Shown piece by piece: positions 56,427 to 64,000 of a stretch of DNA of 64,000 nucleotides (the first letter of the stretch is position 1; each line of letters begins with the position of its first letter). The translations under genes and the position numbers were made by a program. The notes below the pieces were generated by a model. That model worked only from the letters and a program-made list of their open reading frames with translations, was not told where the DNA came from and searched no databases. This DNA is from Rubrivivax sp. (GTDB lineage: Bacteria; Pseudomonadota; Gammaproteobacteria; Burkholderiales; Burkholderiaceae_C), in the NCBI GenBank assembly GCA_019635315.1, contig JAHBZT010000001.1, positions 62,001 through 126,000 of the forward strand. Reading direction: 5' to 3'.

Positions 56427-57245
56427 ATGTTCAAGCCGTCTCCCCGCAACATCCGCTTCTGGCAGATCGGCCTGCTGGTCGCCGTCTTCACGTTCTGGCA
56501 CGTGATGACCAAGCCGGGGCTGATTCCGCCGTTCATGTTCGAGAACGATCGCCAGGCGGCGTTCTTCTTCGGCGAGCCGCTGAAGATCTTCGGCCGCATC
56601 TGGAGCTGGTTCGTCACCGAGGCCGACATCTACCACCACCTGTGGGTCACGCTGGTGGAAACGCTGCTGGCCTTCGGCATCGGCTCCGTGCTGGGCCTGC
56701 TGTGCGGACTGTGGCTGGCGCTCAGCCCGATGGCCAGCGCGATCCTGGAGCCCTACATCAAGGCGCTCAACAGCATGCCGCGCATCATCCTGGCGCCGAT
56801 CTTCGCGGTCTGGTTCGGCCTCGGCATCGGCTCCAAGGTCGCGCTGGGCGTGACGCTGGTCTTCTTCATCGTCTTCTTCAACGTCTACCAGGGCGTCAAG
56901 GAAGTCAGCCCGGTCGTGCTGGCCAATGCGCGCATGCTGGGCGCCAGCAGCAAGCAGCTGCTGCGCCACGTCTACCTGCCCAGCGCGACGAGCTGGGTCT
57001 TCAGCAGCCTGCACACCAGCGTGGGCCTGGCCTTCGTCGGCGCCGTGGTCGGCGAATACCTGGGTTCCAGCCAGGGCGTGGGTTATCTGATCCTGCAGGC
57101 CGAGGGCACGTTCGACATCAATACCGTGATGGCCGGCATCCTGGTGCTGACCGCCTTCGCGCTGGTGCTCGATGCCCTGGTCGGCAAGGTCGAAAAACGC
57201 CTGATGAAGTGGCAGCCCAAGGCCGGCGAGACCGAGAAGCTGTAG
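56427..57245 (+). CDS. ABC importer permease (SsuC/TauC-like)
   Basis: 272-aa inner-membrane permease with about six helices. The cytoplasmic loop ANARMLGASSKQLLRHVYLP is the EAA motif that docks with the ATPase. It begins MFKPSPRNIRFWQIGLLVAV. It belongs with the binding protein and ATPase upstream despite the intervening repeat region. Confidence 0.92.
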   Translation: MFKPSPRNIRFWQIGLLVAVFTFWHVMTKPGLIPPFMFENDRQAAFFFGEPLKIFGRIWSWFVTEADIYHHLWVTLVETLLAFGIGSVLGLLCGLWLALSPMASAILEPYIKALNSMPRIILAPIFAVWFGLGIGSKVALGVTLVFFIVFFNVYQGVKEVSPVVLANARMLGASSKQLLRHVYLPSATSWVFSSLHTSVGLAFVGAVVGEYLGSSQGVGYLILQAEGTFDINTVMAGILVLTAFALVLDALVGKVEKRLMKWQPKAGETEKL

Positions 57246-57256
57246 CGCGCGCGGTG

Positions 57257-57262
57257 TAGCCT
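57257..57262 (+). promoter_or_regulatory. -10-like box with leaderless geometry before phoX
   Basis: TAGCCT, then CGCGCC, then the ATG at 57269; there is no ribosome site. No phosphate-box repeat is evident in the 23-bp gap. Confidence 0.3.
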
Positions 57263-57268
57263 CGCGCC

Positions 57269-59179
57269 ATGGCCAAGGACTTCTCCACGATGGAGGACAG
57301 CAACCGGTCCTCCAACCCGACTATCCACGAGATCTCCGACCCCGCGCGCCGCATCGTGCTGCTCGGCGGCGGGGGCGCGGCACTGGCCGCCGCACTCGGG
57401 CCGCTGGCCGGCTGCGCCGTCGCGCCCGCGCCCGCACCGGCGGCGCGGCCGACGCTGGGCTTCGCCAGCGTGCCGCCCAGCCGCGCCGACCATGTCGTGG
57501 TGCCGCCGGGGTACCGCGTCGACGTCATCGCGCCCTGGGGCGAGCCGGTCGGCGTGCCCGGCGCGATGCCCGCGTGGCGGCCCGACGCCGGCAACAGCGC
57601 CGCCGAGCAGGCGCTGCAGCTGGGCATGCACCACGACGCGATCCACTACGTGGCGCTGGAAGGCAGCCGGCGCGGCCTGCTGGTGATCAACCACGAATAC
57701 ACCGACGACGGCCTGCTGCACCCCGGCGGCATGCAGCCGTGGACGGCCGAGAAGGTGGCCAAGAGCCAGGCCGCGCACGGCCTCTCGGTCATCGAGGTGG
57801 CCTTCGACGGCACGCGCTGGCAGCTCGTGCGTCCGTCGCGCTACGCGCGGCGCTTCACCGCGACGACGCCGTTCGCCGTCGCCGGACCGGCCGCCGGCCA
57901 TGCCTTGATGAAGACCGCGGCCGACCCCGCTGGCCGCCGCGTGCTGGGCACGCTGAACAACTGCGCCGCCGGACTCACGCCCTGGGGCACGGTGCTCTCC
58001 GGCGAGGAAAACTGGAACGGTTACTTCTTCCCCGCGGACCAGCCGACCGCGCACGAGCGCCGCTGGGGCATCCGCAAGAACCACTGGTACCGCTGGCACG
58101 AGCACGACCCGCGCTTCGACACCGTGCGCCACCCGAACGAACCCAACCGCTTTGGCTGGATCGTCGAGGTCGACCCGCTGGACCCGACCAGCACGCCGGT
58201 CAAGCGCACGGCGCTCGGCCGCGCCACGCACGAGGGCGCCTGGGTCGCGCTGACGAAGGACGGCCGCGCCGTCGTCTACAGCGGCGAGGACGCGGCCTTC
58301 GAGTACATCTACAAGTTCGTCAGCCGCGACCGCATGCGCCCCGGCGGCGCGAAGGCCAATGCCACGCTGCTGGACCACGGCACGCTGTACGTCGCACGCT
58401 TCGACGCCGACGGCCGCGGCCGCTGGCTGCCGCTGCAGCATGGCACCGGGCCGCTGACCGGCGACCGCGGCTTCGCCGACCAGGGCGAGGTGGTGATCAA
58501 GGCGCGCCAGGCGGCCGACCTGCTGGGCGGCACGAAGATGGACCGCCCCGAGTGGCTGGCCATCGACCAGGCCTCGCGCTGGGTCTACTGCACGCTGACC
58601 AACAACGCCGCGCGCGGCGGCGAGGGCCGCCCCGGCGTGGACGCCGCCAACCCGCGCGCGCGCAACACCATGGGTCACATCATCCGCTGGCGCGAGGACG
58701 GCGACTTCGACGGCGAGACCTTCGAGTGGAACCACCTGGTGCTCGCCGGCGACCCGGCCAACGAGCGCGCCGAAGCGAAAGGCAACGTCGTCGGAGACGC
58801 CTTCGCCTGCCCGGACGGCCTGGCCTTCGACCCCCAGGGCCTGCTGTGGGTGCAGACCGACATCGGCAACCGCGCGCTGAACCAGGGCGAGTTCGCCCGC
58901 CTGGGCAACAACGCGATGCTGGCCTGCGACCTGGCGACCGGTGAGATGCGCCGCTTCCTGACCGGCCCGGTGGGCTGCGAGATCACCGGCGTCAGCTGGA
59001 CGCCCGACGGCCGCACGATGTTCGTCGACGTTCAGCACCCGGGCGAGTCGCCCGGCGAGCGCAGCGACCCGCAGGACCCGCAGCGCCACTCGTCGTGGCC
59101 GGACCACCGCGAAGGCGGCCGCCCGCGCAGCGCGACGCTGGTGATCCGGCGCGAGGACGGCGGGGTGATCGGGACCTGA
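57269..59179 (+). CDS. phoX: PhoX/DUF839-family phosphatase
   Basis: 636-aa member of the PhoX family of calcium/iron-dependent alkaline phosphatases that release phosphate from organic esters outside the cytoplasm. The N-terminus has an Arg pair before a hydrophobic stretch ending in Cys (RRIVLLGGGGAALAAALG ... AGC), suggesting Tat export and lipid anchoring. Family features include LLVINHEYTDDGLLHPGG, GTVLSGEENWNGYF, RATHEGAWVALTKDGRAVVY and PDGLAFDPQGLLWVQTD. No PstSCAB genes are nearby, so phosphate control is uncertain. Confidence 0.9.
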   Translation: MAKDFSTMEDSNRSSNPTIHEISDPARRIVLLGGGGAALAAALGPLAGCAVAPAPAPAARPTLGFASVPPSRADHVVVPPGYRVDVIAPWGEPVGVPGAMPAWRPDAGNSAAEQALQLGMHHDAIHYVALEGSRRGLLVINHEYTDDGLLHPGGMQPWTAEKVAKSQAAHGLSVIEVAFDGTRWQLVRPSRYARRFTATTPFAVAGPAAGHALMKTAADPAGRRVLGTLNNCAAGLTPWGTVLSGEENWNGYFFPADQPTAHERRWGIRKNHWYRWHEHDPRFDTVRHPNEPNRFGWIVEVDPLDPTSTPVKRTALGRATHEGAWVALTKDGRAVVYSGEDAAFEYIYKFVSRDRMRPGGAKANATLLDHGTLYVARFDADGRGRWLPLQHGTGPLTGDRGFADQGEVVIKARQAADLLGGTKMDRPEWLAIDQASRWVYCTLTNNAARGGEGRPGVDAANPRARNTMGHIIRWREDGDFDGETFEWNHLVLAGDPANERAEAKGNVVGDAFACPDGLAFDPQGLLWVQTDIGNRALNQGEFARLGNNAMLACDLATGEMRRFLTGPVGCEITGVSWTPDGRTMFVDVQHPGESPGERSDPQDPQRHSSWPDHREGGRPRSATLVIRREDGGVIGT

Positions 59180-59201
59180 CCGGGCCGCCGCCGCGGCCTG
59201 G

Positions 59202-61295
59202 TCATTGGTCGCCGCCGCGCAGCCGCACCAGCCCGAAGCCGTTGGGCAGGCCGGACACGGCGCCAAAAGCCCGGCCGGCGACGACGATGCGGCCGTCGGC
59301 CTGCAGGTGGGTGGCGAAGCACGAGAAGCTGGCATACGACAGGTTCTCGAACGGGTAGACGGTGGCGGTCGACGCGAGCCCGCTGTCGTCGCGATGGAAC
59401 CTGGGATCCAGTGACGACAGGTCGCCCAGCCAGCGGCGGACGGCGAAGCCGCTGGCTTCGCGCTGCAGGGTCATGACCCGCCCGTCCGCCAGCGTGTGCA
59501 GGCCGCACGCGGCCGTCTCGCGCCAGTAGCCCGGATGTTCCGGCTGCACCATGGCAGTCCAGGTGACATCGACGGCCCCGTCGGCCGACAGGCGCGCCAC
59601 GAAGGGGTAGTCGGCGCCGCTGACGCCGACCAGCACGCGGCCGCTGCCCGCCATCGCCAGCTGCCACAACGCGGCGCCGGTGGCGTTGAGCGTGTTGAAG
59701 TCGACGCCGCGTCCCAGGCGCGCATGGCCGCCGTTGCCGTAGCTGCCGTCCAGGCTGCCATCGGCGTCGAAGCGCGCCAGGACGAGGTGACGCCGGGGGT
59801 CGTCGCGCTCGATGGCGGCGACCAGCACGCGGCCGTCCGGCAGCACCTCGACACGCTGGCCGGGCGCATTGAGCGGGTCGTTCAGCACGACCTCGCCGCC
59901 AGGGCCCCAGTCCGCGTCCGCGGTGCCGTCCGCGCGCCAGCGCCGCAGGCTGGAGCCACTGCCCTGCAGCGCGCTGGTCGTGAACGTCGTGGTCACGAGT
60001 TCGTAGAGCCGCTGCTGGCTGTCGACCGCGAGCCCACGCGTGATGCGCGCGCCCGGGGAGGTCGGCGACGGTTGCCGCACGACCCCGGCGTTGCCGAAGC
60101 CGGGGTCCAGGCCACCGGCGGCGGGCCCGGCGAGCCAGAACCGCGCCAGCACCGTATAGGGCGCAGGCAGGCTGTCCGCCGTCGTCGTGGCCTGCAGCCC
60201 GACGACGAGGCCGGCCACGCCGTTGCGCTCGTGGTAGGCGGCGCTGCGCGCTGGCGCCTCGGCCAGCGTGATGCCCTGGAAGGTCTCGGCCGGCGCGCGG
60301 TCGGCCAGCCAGGCCGCCATGTCCTGCACGATCAGGCCGCCGGCGCCCACGCTGCCGTCGGGCGTGCCGTCGGGGCGGTAGACCGCCACCACGAGCTTGG
60401 TGGCCATCGTCGCACCGAAGACCTGGGCGCGGCCGACGATGGCGTGGCGGCCGTCGGGCAGGTTGACCAGCGTGTGCGGGAACAGGTCGTGCCCGGCCAG
60501 CGTGGTGACCGCGACGCCGGCCGCGCCGAAGCTGCGGTCCAGCGACGCCGGGCTCGCGGACTCCTCGACGGTGAGCGTCGCCACGCCACTCTGCACCGGC
60601 CCCGCGGCGTTGCTGACGATGACGTCGAAGCGCGCGCCGCTGTCGCCCAGTGTCACGCTGCCGATGGTGTAGGAGGCACCGATGGCGCCGGCGATGTCGG
60701 CGCCGTCGCGGCGCCACTGGTAGCTCAGCGGGGCGGTGCCGGTGGCGACCACCTCGAAGGTGGCGCTGCGGCCCTCGGGCACCGAGAGGCTCCGAGGGCC
60801 CTGCGTGATCGACGGGATAAGCGGGAGAACGGTCAGTAGGAGCGCACCGATGTTGTCTCTCATGGTGAAGCAGTTGTAGGCGGTGACCGTGAAGATCCTG
60901 CCGTCGTCAGCCATCGTCACCGGTCCGATCGCGAGCGAGTTGAAGATGCCGTCCTGAAGCATCGTCCGCTCTCCCAACCCGAGCGGGCCTCGCTCGAACC
61001 ATCGGTAGCCCTCGGCGTTTCGCGCGCCGACGCGGAAGACGGCTGTCTGCCCTTCGAACACCGTCACGCCCACCGCCTCTGTAGTGATCTGCGGAGCTTC
61101 TGAGTAGGCGCAGTGTGTCCTCGATGTATTGGGATCTTGGTCGGAGCCGAAGCCGAACGGGCATCCCGCCACTGCAGGCAAACTGCCTAGCATCAGAAGC
61201 CTTCCGTACTGCCACCAGGGAATGGGCCGGGTGCTGATACGAGGTGCCGCCCCCTCACACTTCCGGATTCGGAATCGACCCGCGAACGCCGTCAT
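59202..61295 (-). CDS. Ig-like / delta-60 repeat lipoprotein
   Basis: 697 aa from the ATG at 61293-61295, chosen for its GGAGGA site 6 nt upstream. A hydrophobic segment ends in a possible lipobox (PAVAGC near residue 45). Two Ig-like segments follow (TVFEGQTAVFRVGARNAEGY; LSVPEGRSATFEVVATGTAP with YQWRRDGADI). The rest carries delta-60 beta-propeller-like repeats (LDRSFGAAGVAVTTL, LPDGRHAIVG, RFDADGSLDGSYGNGGHARL). It is probably surface-exposed. The first ~160 codons are much less GC-rich than the rest (see findings). Confidence 0.82.
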   Translation of the reverse strand: MTAFAGRFRIRKCEGAAPRISTRPIPWWQYGRLLMLGSLPAVAGCPFGFGSDQDPNTSRTHCAYSEAPQITTEAVGVTVFEGQTAVFRVGARNAEGYRWFERGPLGLGERTMLQDGIFNSLAIGPVTMADDGRIFTVTAYNCFTMRDNIGALLLTVLPLIPSITQGPRSLSVPEGRSATFEVVATGTAPLSYQWRRDGADIAGAIGASYTIGSVTLGDSGARFDVIVSNAAGPVQSGVATLTVEESASPASLDRSFGAAGVAVTTLAGHDLFPHTLVNLPDGRHAIVGRAQVFGATMATKLVVAVYRPDGTPDGSVGAGGLIVQDMAAWLADRAPAETFQGITLAEAPARSAAYHERNGVAGLVVGLQATTTADSLPAPYTVLARFWLAGPAAGGLDPGFGNAGVVRQPSPTSPGARITRGLAVDSQQRLYELVTTTFTTSALQGSGSSLRRWRADGTADADWGPGGEVVLNDPLNAPGQRVEVLPDGRVLVAAIERDDPRRHLVLARFDADGSLDGSYGNGGHARLGRGVDFNTLNATGAALWQLAMAGSGRVLVGVSGADYPFVARLSADGAVDVTWTAMVQPEHPGYWRETAACGLHTLADGRVMTLQREASGFAVRRWLGDLSSLDPRFHRDDSGLASTATVYPFENLSYASFSCFATHLQADGRIVVAGRAFGAVSGLPNGFGLVRLRGGDQ

Positions 61296-61327
61296 CGTGG
61301 CTCCTCCGTTGATCTGGACTGGCATGG

Positions 61328-62113
61328 TCAGGGCACCCGATGCAGCGACCCGCTGCACGTCCCACCACCCCCGACGGACGGGTTGTTCGTGTAGGTCGAG
61401 CGCTTGACCATGCTGTCGGGGCCGATCACGGTCCAGGTGCCGCGTTCGGTGTAGCCCGGGCCGGCGCTGGTCCAGGTCACGGTGTCGCCGGCCAGCGTGC
61501 CGACGCCGTTCGCGCCGTCCGAGACGGTGAAGCTGATGTTGTTCCCGCTCTGCGTCACTACGAGGGTGTCGTCGCCGCTGAAGCTGCCACCGGTGTCGGG
61601 CTCGCAGATGTAGAGCGAATTCCAGGTGCCGGTGAGTCCCCCGCTGGCAGTCGCCGCGGCGACCGCCACCACCCAGGAGAAGCCGGACAGCGGCGCGGAG
61701 ACCGTCGCCGTGCCGACCGTCGCACCGGCCACCGGCTCCCAGCCGTCGCGCGCGGCATTGGTCTTCAGCAGCTGCACGCTGGCGCCTGCCGGCACGCGCC
61801 CGGCGTCGTAGGGCAGCGTCAAGGTGACCGGCGTCGAAAAGCTGGTGCCGTGCGGCGTCAGCGCATGGACCTCGCCGACCGTGGTCGTGCCGGCCGGCAG
61901 CGCCGGCGCGCCGGCGGCATCGGCCGCAATCGCGATCGGCGTGGCCTGCGCCAGCGCCCCGGCCGGCACCGCGACGCTGGCGCCGCTGGAGGCGGTCACG
62001 GTGCCGCCCGCGGCGCCGATGCCATCGGCGCTGCCGCCTCCGCCGCAGGCCGCCAGGCCGAGGGTTGCCGCGAGCGAGGCGGCGACGAGAACACTTCGGG
62101 TGCGGGTCAGCAT
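61328..62113 (-). CDS. Lipoprotein with ZU5-like domain
   Basis: 261 aa with a lipobox signal (SLAATLGLAAC followed by five Gly/Ser) behind an AGGAGG site. Residues ~35-140 (GGTVTASSGASVAVPAGALA, TPHGTSFSTPVTLTLPYDAG) look like the ZU5-type beta domain of bacterial surface proteins. The C-terminal part is beta-rich (GTWNSLYICEPDTGG, YTNNPSVGGGGTCSGS). It lies 32 bp before the Ig/delta-60 gene on the same strand. The partner molecule is unknown. Confidence 0.8.
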   Translation of the reverse strand: MLTRTRSVLVAASLAATLGLAACGGGGSADGIGAAGGTVTASSGASVAVPAGALAQATPIAIAADAAGAPALPAGTTTVGEVHALTPHGTSFSTPVTLTLPYDAGRVPAGASVQLLKTNAARDGWEPVAGATVGTATVSAPLSGFSWVVAVAAATASGGLTGTWNSLYICEPDTGGSFSGDDTLVVTQSGNNISFTVSDGANGVGTLAGDTVTWTSAGPGYTERGTWTVIGPDSMVKRSTYTNNPSVGGGGTCSGSLHRVP

Positions 62114-62352
62114 GACGATCCTCCTGAGCGCGTGGGTGGTGCGGAGCGGGACCCGGGCGCCGCGTCGGCTGCGTGGCGCGCCGGGCCTTCGCCGGCGCAC
62201 GTACCGGGGGCGTCGGCACCCAGGTAGCGCGCCAGTTCGGCGGGCCCGTCGAACAGGCTGGTCGGGCCGCCGTCGGCGGGCCGCACCGCCGCGCGGTAGC
62301 GGCCCAGCCGTTGCCAGACCTGCACCACGAATGTCCTCACCTCGCCCGCCAT
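62107..62352 (-). CDS. Small protein of unknown function
   Basis: 81 aa from the ATG at 62350-62352, which has an AGGAG site 7 nt upstream; an ATG at 62385 lacks one. The core RTFVVQVWQRLGRYRAAVRP plus SLFDGPAELARYLG reads like a compact beta-beta-helix domain also met as small proteins in Burkholderiales. Its end overlaps the next lipoprotein gene by 7 nt, arguing for a real, coupled gene. Confidence 0.6.
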   Translation of the reverse strand: MAGEVRTFVVQVWQRLGRYRAAVRPADGGPTSLFDGPAELARYLGADAPGTCAGEGPARHAADAAPGSRSAPPTRSGGSSC

Positions 62353-62394
62353 CGGCCGCTCCTGCATGGCGCCGGAAGGCGCCACGCAGGCACC

Positions 62395-64000
62395 TTAGGC
62401 CGCGGGGTGTTCCACGGGCGTTCCGCCGTCGGCGAAGGCGGCTTGTGCCACCAGGTCGTCGAGCACCGCCTGCAGCGAGACCGGCCGCTCGGTGGTCGCG
62501 GCGGCCACCTCGACCGGGCCCAGCCCGGCCAGCGCACGCGTGGCCTCGACGCGCAGCGTCGCGTCGAGTCCGGGTTCGGCGAGCAGGCGCTGCAGCAGCA
62601 TCGCGGCGCGGTCGCGTGCGCCCCGGGCGGCATGCCACTCGGCGAGCACGACCACCGCCTCCAGCGCGTGGAAGCCGGCGCGCACGGCGCGCGACTGCTG
62701 CACGGCGGCGGCCAATGCGCTGCGGGCCTGCGTAAACTGCGCTCGCCGTATCAGCAGCTGGGCCTGGCCCAGCCGCGCCGCGACGACGAGATAGGGCTCG
62801 GCGCCGCGGCCGTCCAACGCCAGCGCCCGCTCCAGCCAGGCCTGCGCGGCGTCGAGCGCCCCGCGTCCCAGCTCGGCCAGCCCCAGGTTGACCGCGAAGC
62901 TCGCGCGCAGGCCCTGCAGGCCATGCTGCTCGACGATCGCCAGGCCCTCGTGCAGCCAGCGCAGCGCGTCGTCCCAGGCGGCGAACAGGCGGTGGTGGTT
63001 GCCGATGTTGTTGCAGCCGATGGCCGCGCTGCGGTGGTGGCCGCGTTCGAGCGCCGCCGCATGCGCACGCTGCAGCAGGCTCAGCGAGCGGTCGAAGTCG
63101 CCGAGCTCGCGCGCGACCAGGCCCAGGTTGGAGGTGAACACGGCGATGCCGCGGTGGTCGCCGTCCTGCTCCGCCTTGCGCAGCGCCGCCTCGAAGTAGC
63201 GCGTGGCCTCGGCGAAGCGGTTGCGCTGCCACAGCGTCAGCCCGCAAAGGTTCAGCGCCGCCTTCAGCGCCGTCCCCTCGCCGAGCTGGCGCGCCAGGCG
63301 CACTGCCTCGCGGGCATGCCGCTCGACGCGCTCGTGCGCACCCAGCCGGTACGCCAGCGTGCCCAGGCCGCGGTGCAGCTGCAGCGCCAGCGGGCGCTGC
63401 GCGGCGGCGACCGGCACCGCGCGCTCCAGCCATGCCATGCCCTCGCGGAAGCGGCCGCTGTTCTCGAAGTAGTTGCTCAGCGGGTTGGCCATCTGGGCCA
63501 GCATCGCCGCGTCGCTGCTGCGCACCGCATGGTCCCAGGCCAGCTCGAGGTTGCCGAGCTCGGCGGCGACCGCGGCGTTGAATGCCGCGGCGGCCATGGT
63601 GGCCTGCGGCGCCGTGCGCCGCAGCCAGTCGGCAAACCACGCTGCATGGCGCGCCGCGACGGCGGCAGCCTCGGCCGGCTGCCGCGCCGCCTGCTCGCGC
63701 GCAAAGGCCGCGACCAGCGGGTGCAGGTCCAGGCGCGCCCGCGCCGGGTCGCTCTGCACCAGACTCTTGTCGACCAGGGCGGCCAGCACCGGCATCGCCG
63801 CGCCGGCGACGGCGCGCGCAGCGTCGTGGCCGAAGCCGCCCCGCATGGTGCCCAGCGCCGTCAGCGCCGCCCGCTCGCTGGGCACCAGCAGGTCCCAGGA
63901 ACGCTGCAGTGTCGCGCGCAGGCTGGCGTGCTCGGGACGCGCCGCAGGCGGCGCGGTCGCGGCACGCTCGAGGACGTCGATCGAGGCCTCCAGCTCGGCC
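62395..64000 (-). CDS. AfsR/MalT-type ATPase-TPR regulator, N-terminus outside the window
   Basis: The frame stays open to the window edge; 534 residues are visible. It begins in the lid/winged-helix part of a STAND-type ATPase (EHASLRATLQRSWDLLVPSE, LVDKSLVQSDP, LHPLVAAFAREQA) and continues as a long TPR array (RFREGMAWLERAV, ALKAALNLCGLTLWQRNRFA, AIGCNNIGNHHRLFAAWDDA). The N-terminal DNA-binding and P-loop portions would lie beyond base 64000. It is followed by three secreted/small genes on the same strand, its possible targets. Confidence 0.82.
   Translation of the reverse strand, partial: AELEASIDVLERAATAPPAARPEHASLRATLQRSWDLLVPSERAALTALGTMRGGFGHDAARAVAGAAMPVLAALVDKSLVQSDPARARLDLHPLVAAFAREQAARQPAEAAAVAARHAAWFADWLRRTAPQATMAAAAFNAAVAAELGNLELAWDHAVRSSDAAMLAQMANPLSNYFENSGRFREGMAWLERAVPVAAAQRPLALQLHRGLGTLAYRLGAHERVERHAREAVRLARQLGEGTALKAALNLCGLTLWQRNRFAEATRYFEAALRKAEQDGDHRGIAVFTSNLGLVARELGDFDRSLSLLQRAHAAALERGHHRSAAIGCNNIGNHHRLFAAWDDALRWLHEGLAIVEQHGLQGLRASFAVNLGLAELGRGALDAAQAWLERALALDGRGAEPYLVVAARLGQAQLLIRRAQFTQARSALAAAVQQSRAVRAGFHALEAVVVLAEWHAARGARDRAAMLLQRLLAEPGLDATLRVEATRALAGLGPVEVAAATTERPVSLQAVLDDLVAQAAFADGGTPVEHPAA

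Overview
The window is chromosomal DNA of a very GC-rich betaproteobacterium, most likely Burkholderiales of the Rubrivivax/Leptothrix/Ideonella kind. The basis is the atpI-B-E-F-H-A-G-D gene order, GC-saturated third codon positions, a homodimeric AceE, cytochrome c5 and c' proteins, a PEP-CTERM/PrsT pair, and many proteins of a Burkholderiales type. No exact genus is claimed. Genes are dense (55 protein genes, one tRNA-Arg), and only one gap exceeds 300 bp.

Region by region. (1) 1-6027: the F1Fo ATP synthase operon on the minus strand, with atpD cut by the window edge and a TATAAT -10 box before atpI. (2) 6207-10222: a metallo-beta-lactamase-fold hydrolase, a DsbD/ScsB-type transmembrane thiol reductase and an exported redoxin. 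(3) 10265-17760, minus strand: an aldose-epimerase / SMP-30 lactonase / GlpD operon, a solitary AceE, a GNAT enzyme and a b-type cytochrome; a divergent cytochrome c' follows. (4) 18718-22354: a PEP-CTERM patch, PrsT lipoprotein plus a PEP-CTERM protein, with visibly lower GC. (5) 22510-28543: overlapping phzF-VOC-alaX genes, then an aminotransferase/DMT-exporter pair divergent from a MocR regulator. (6) 28639-36105: a protein I do not recognise, Uup, a membrane diguanylate cyclase, an outer-membrane barrel, GshB and a BenE transporter. (7) 36329-41916: a globin, a beta-helix protein coupled to an STN-like protein, PurU, an NTF2-like protein, a YheT hydrolase, a DUF protein and cytochrome c5. 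(8) 42105-51821: tRNA-Arg(CCG), then a small periplasmic protein, a caspase-fold protein that has lost both catalytic residues and is frameshifted, RlpA, and a 1842-aa protein joining two alpha/beta-hydrolase domains, a CHAT protease with an intact His/Cys pair and a TPR-like tail. (9) 51847-59179: an SDR enzyme, an ABC importer operon with an embedded sterol-desaturase-family hydroxylase and split by a 0.77-kb palindromic repeat composite, then PhoX. (10) 59202-64000, minus strand: a truncated AfsR/MalT-type TPR regulator, a tiny protein, a ZU5-like lipoprotein and an Ig/delta-60 lipoprotein.

The most unusual content is the caspase-clan neighbourhood beside the tRNA (dead caspase fold plus double-lipase CHAT protein) and the nested inverted-repeat units at 55771-56293. 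Smaller signals are a recurrent leaderless-start pattern, a 21-bp-spaced operator candidate for the MocR regulator, and a duplicated alaX tail.
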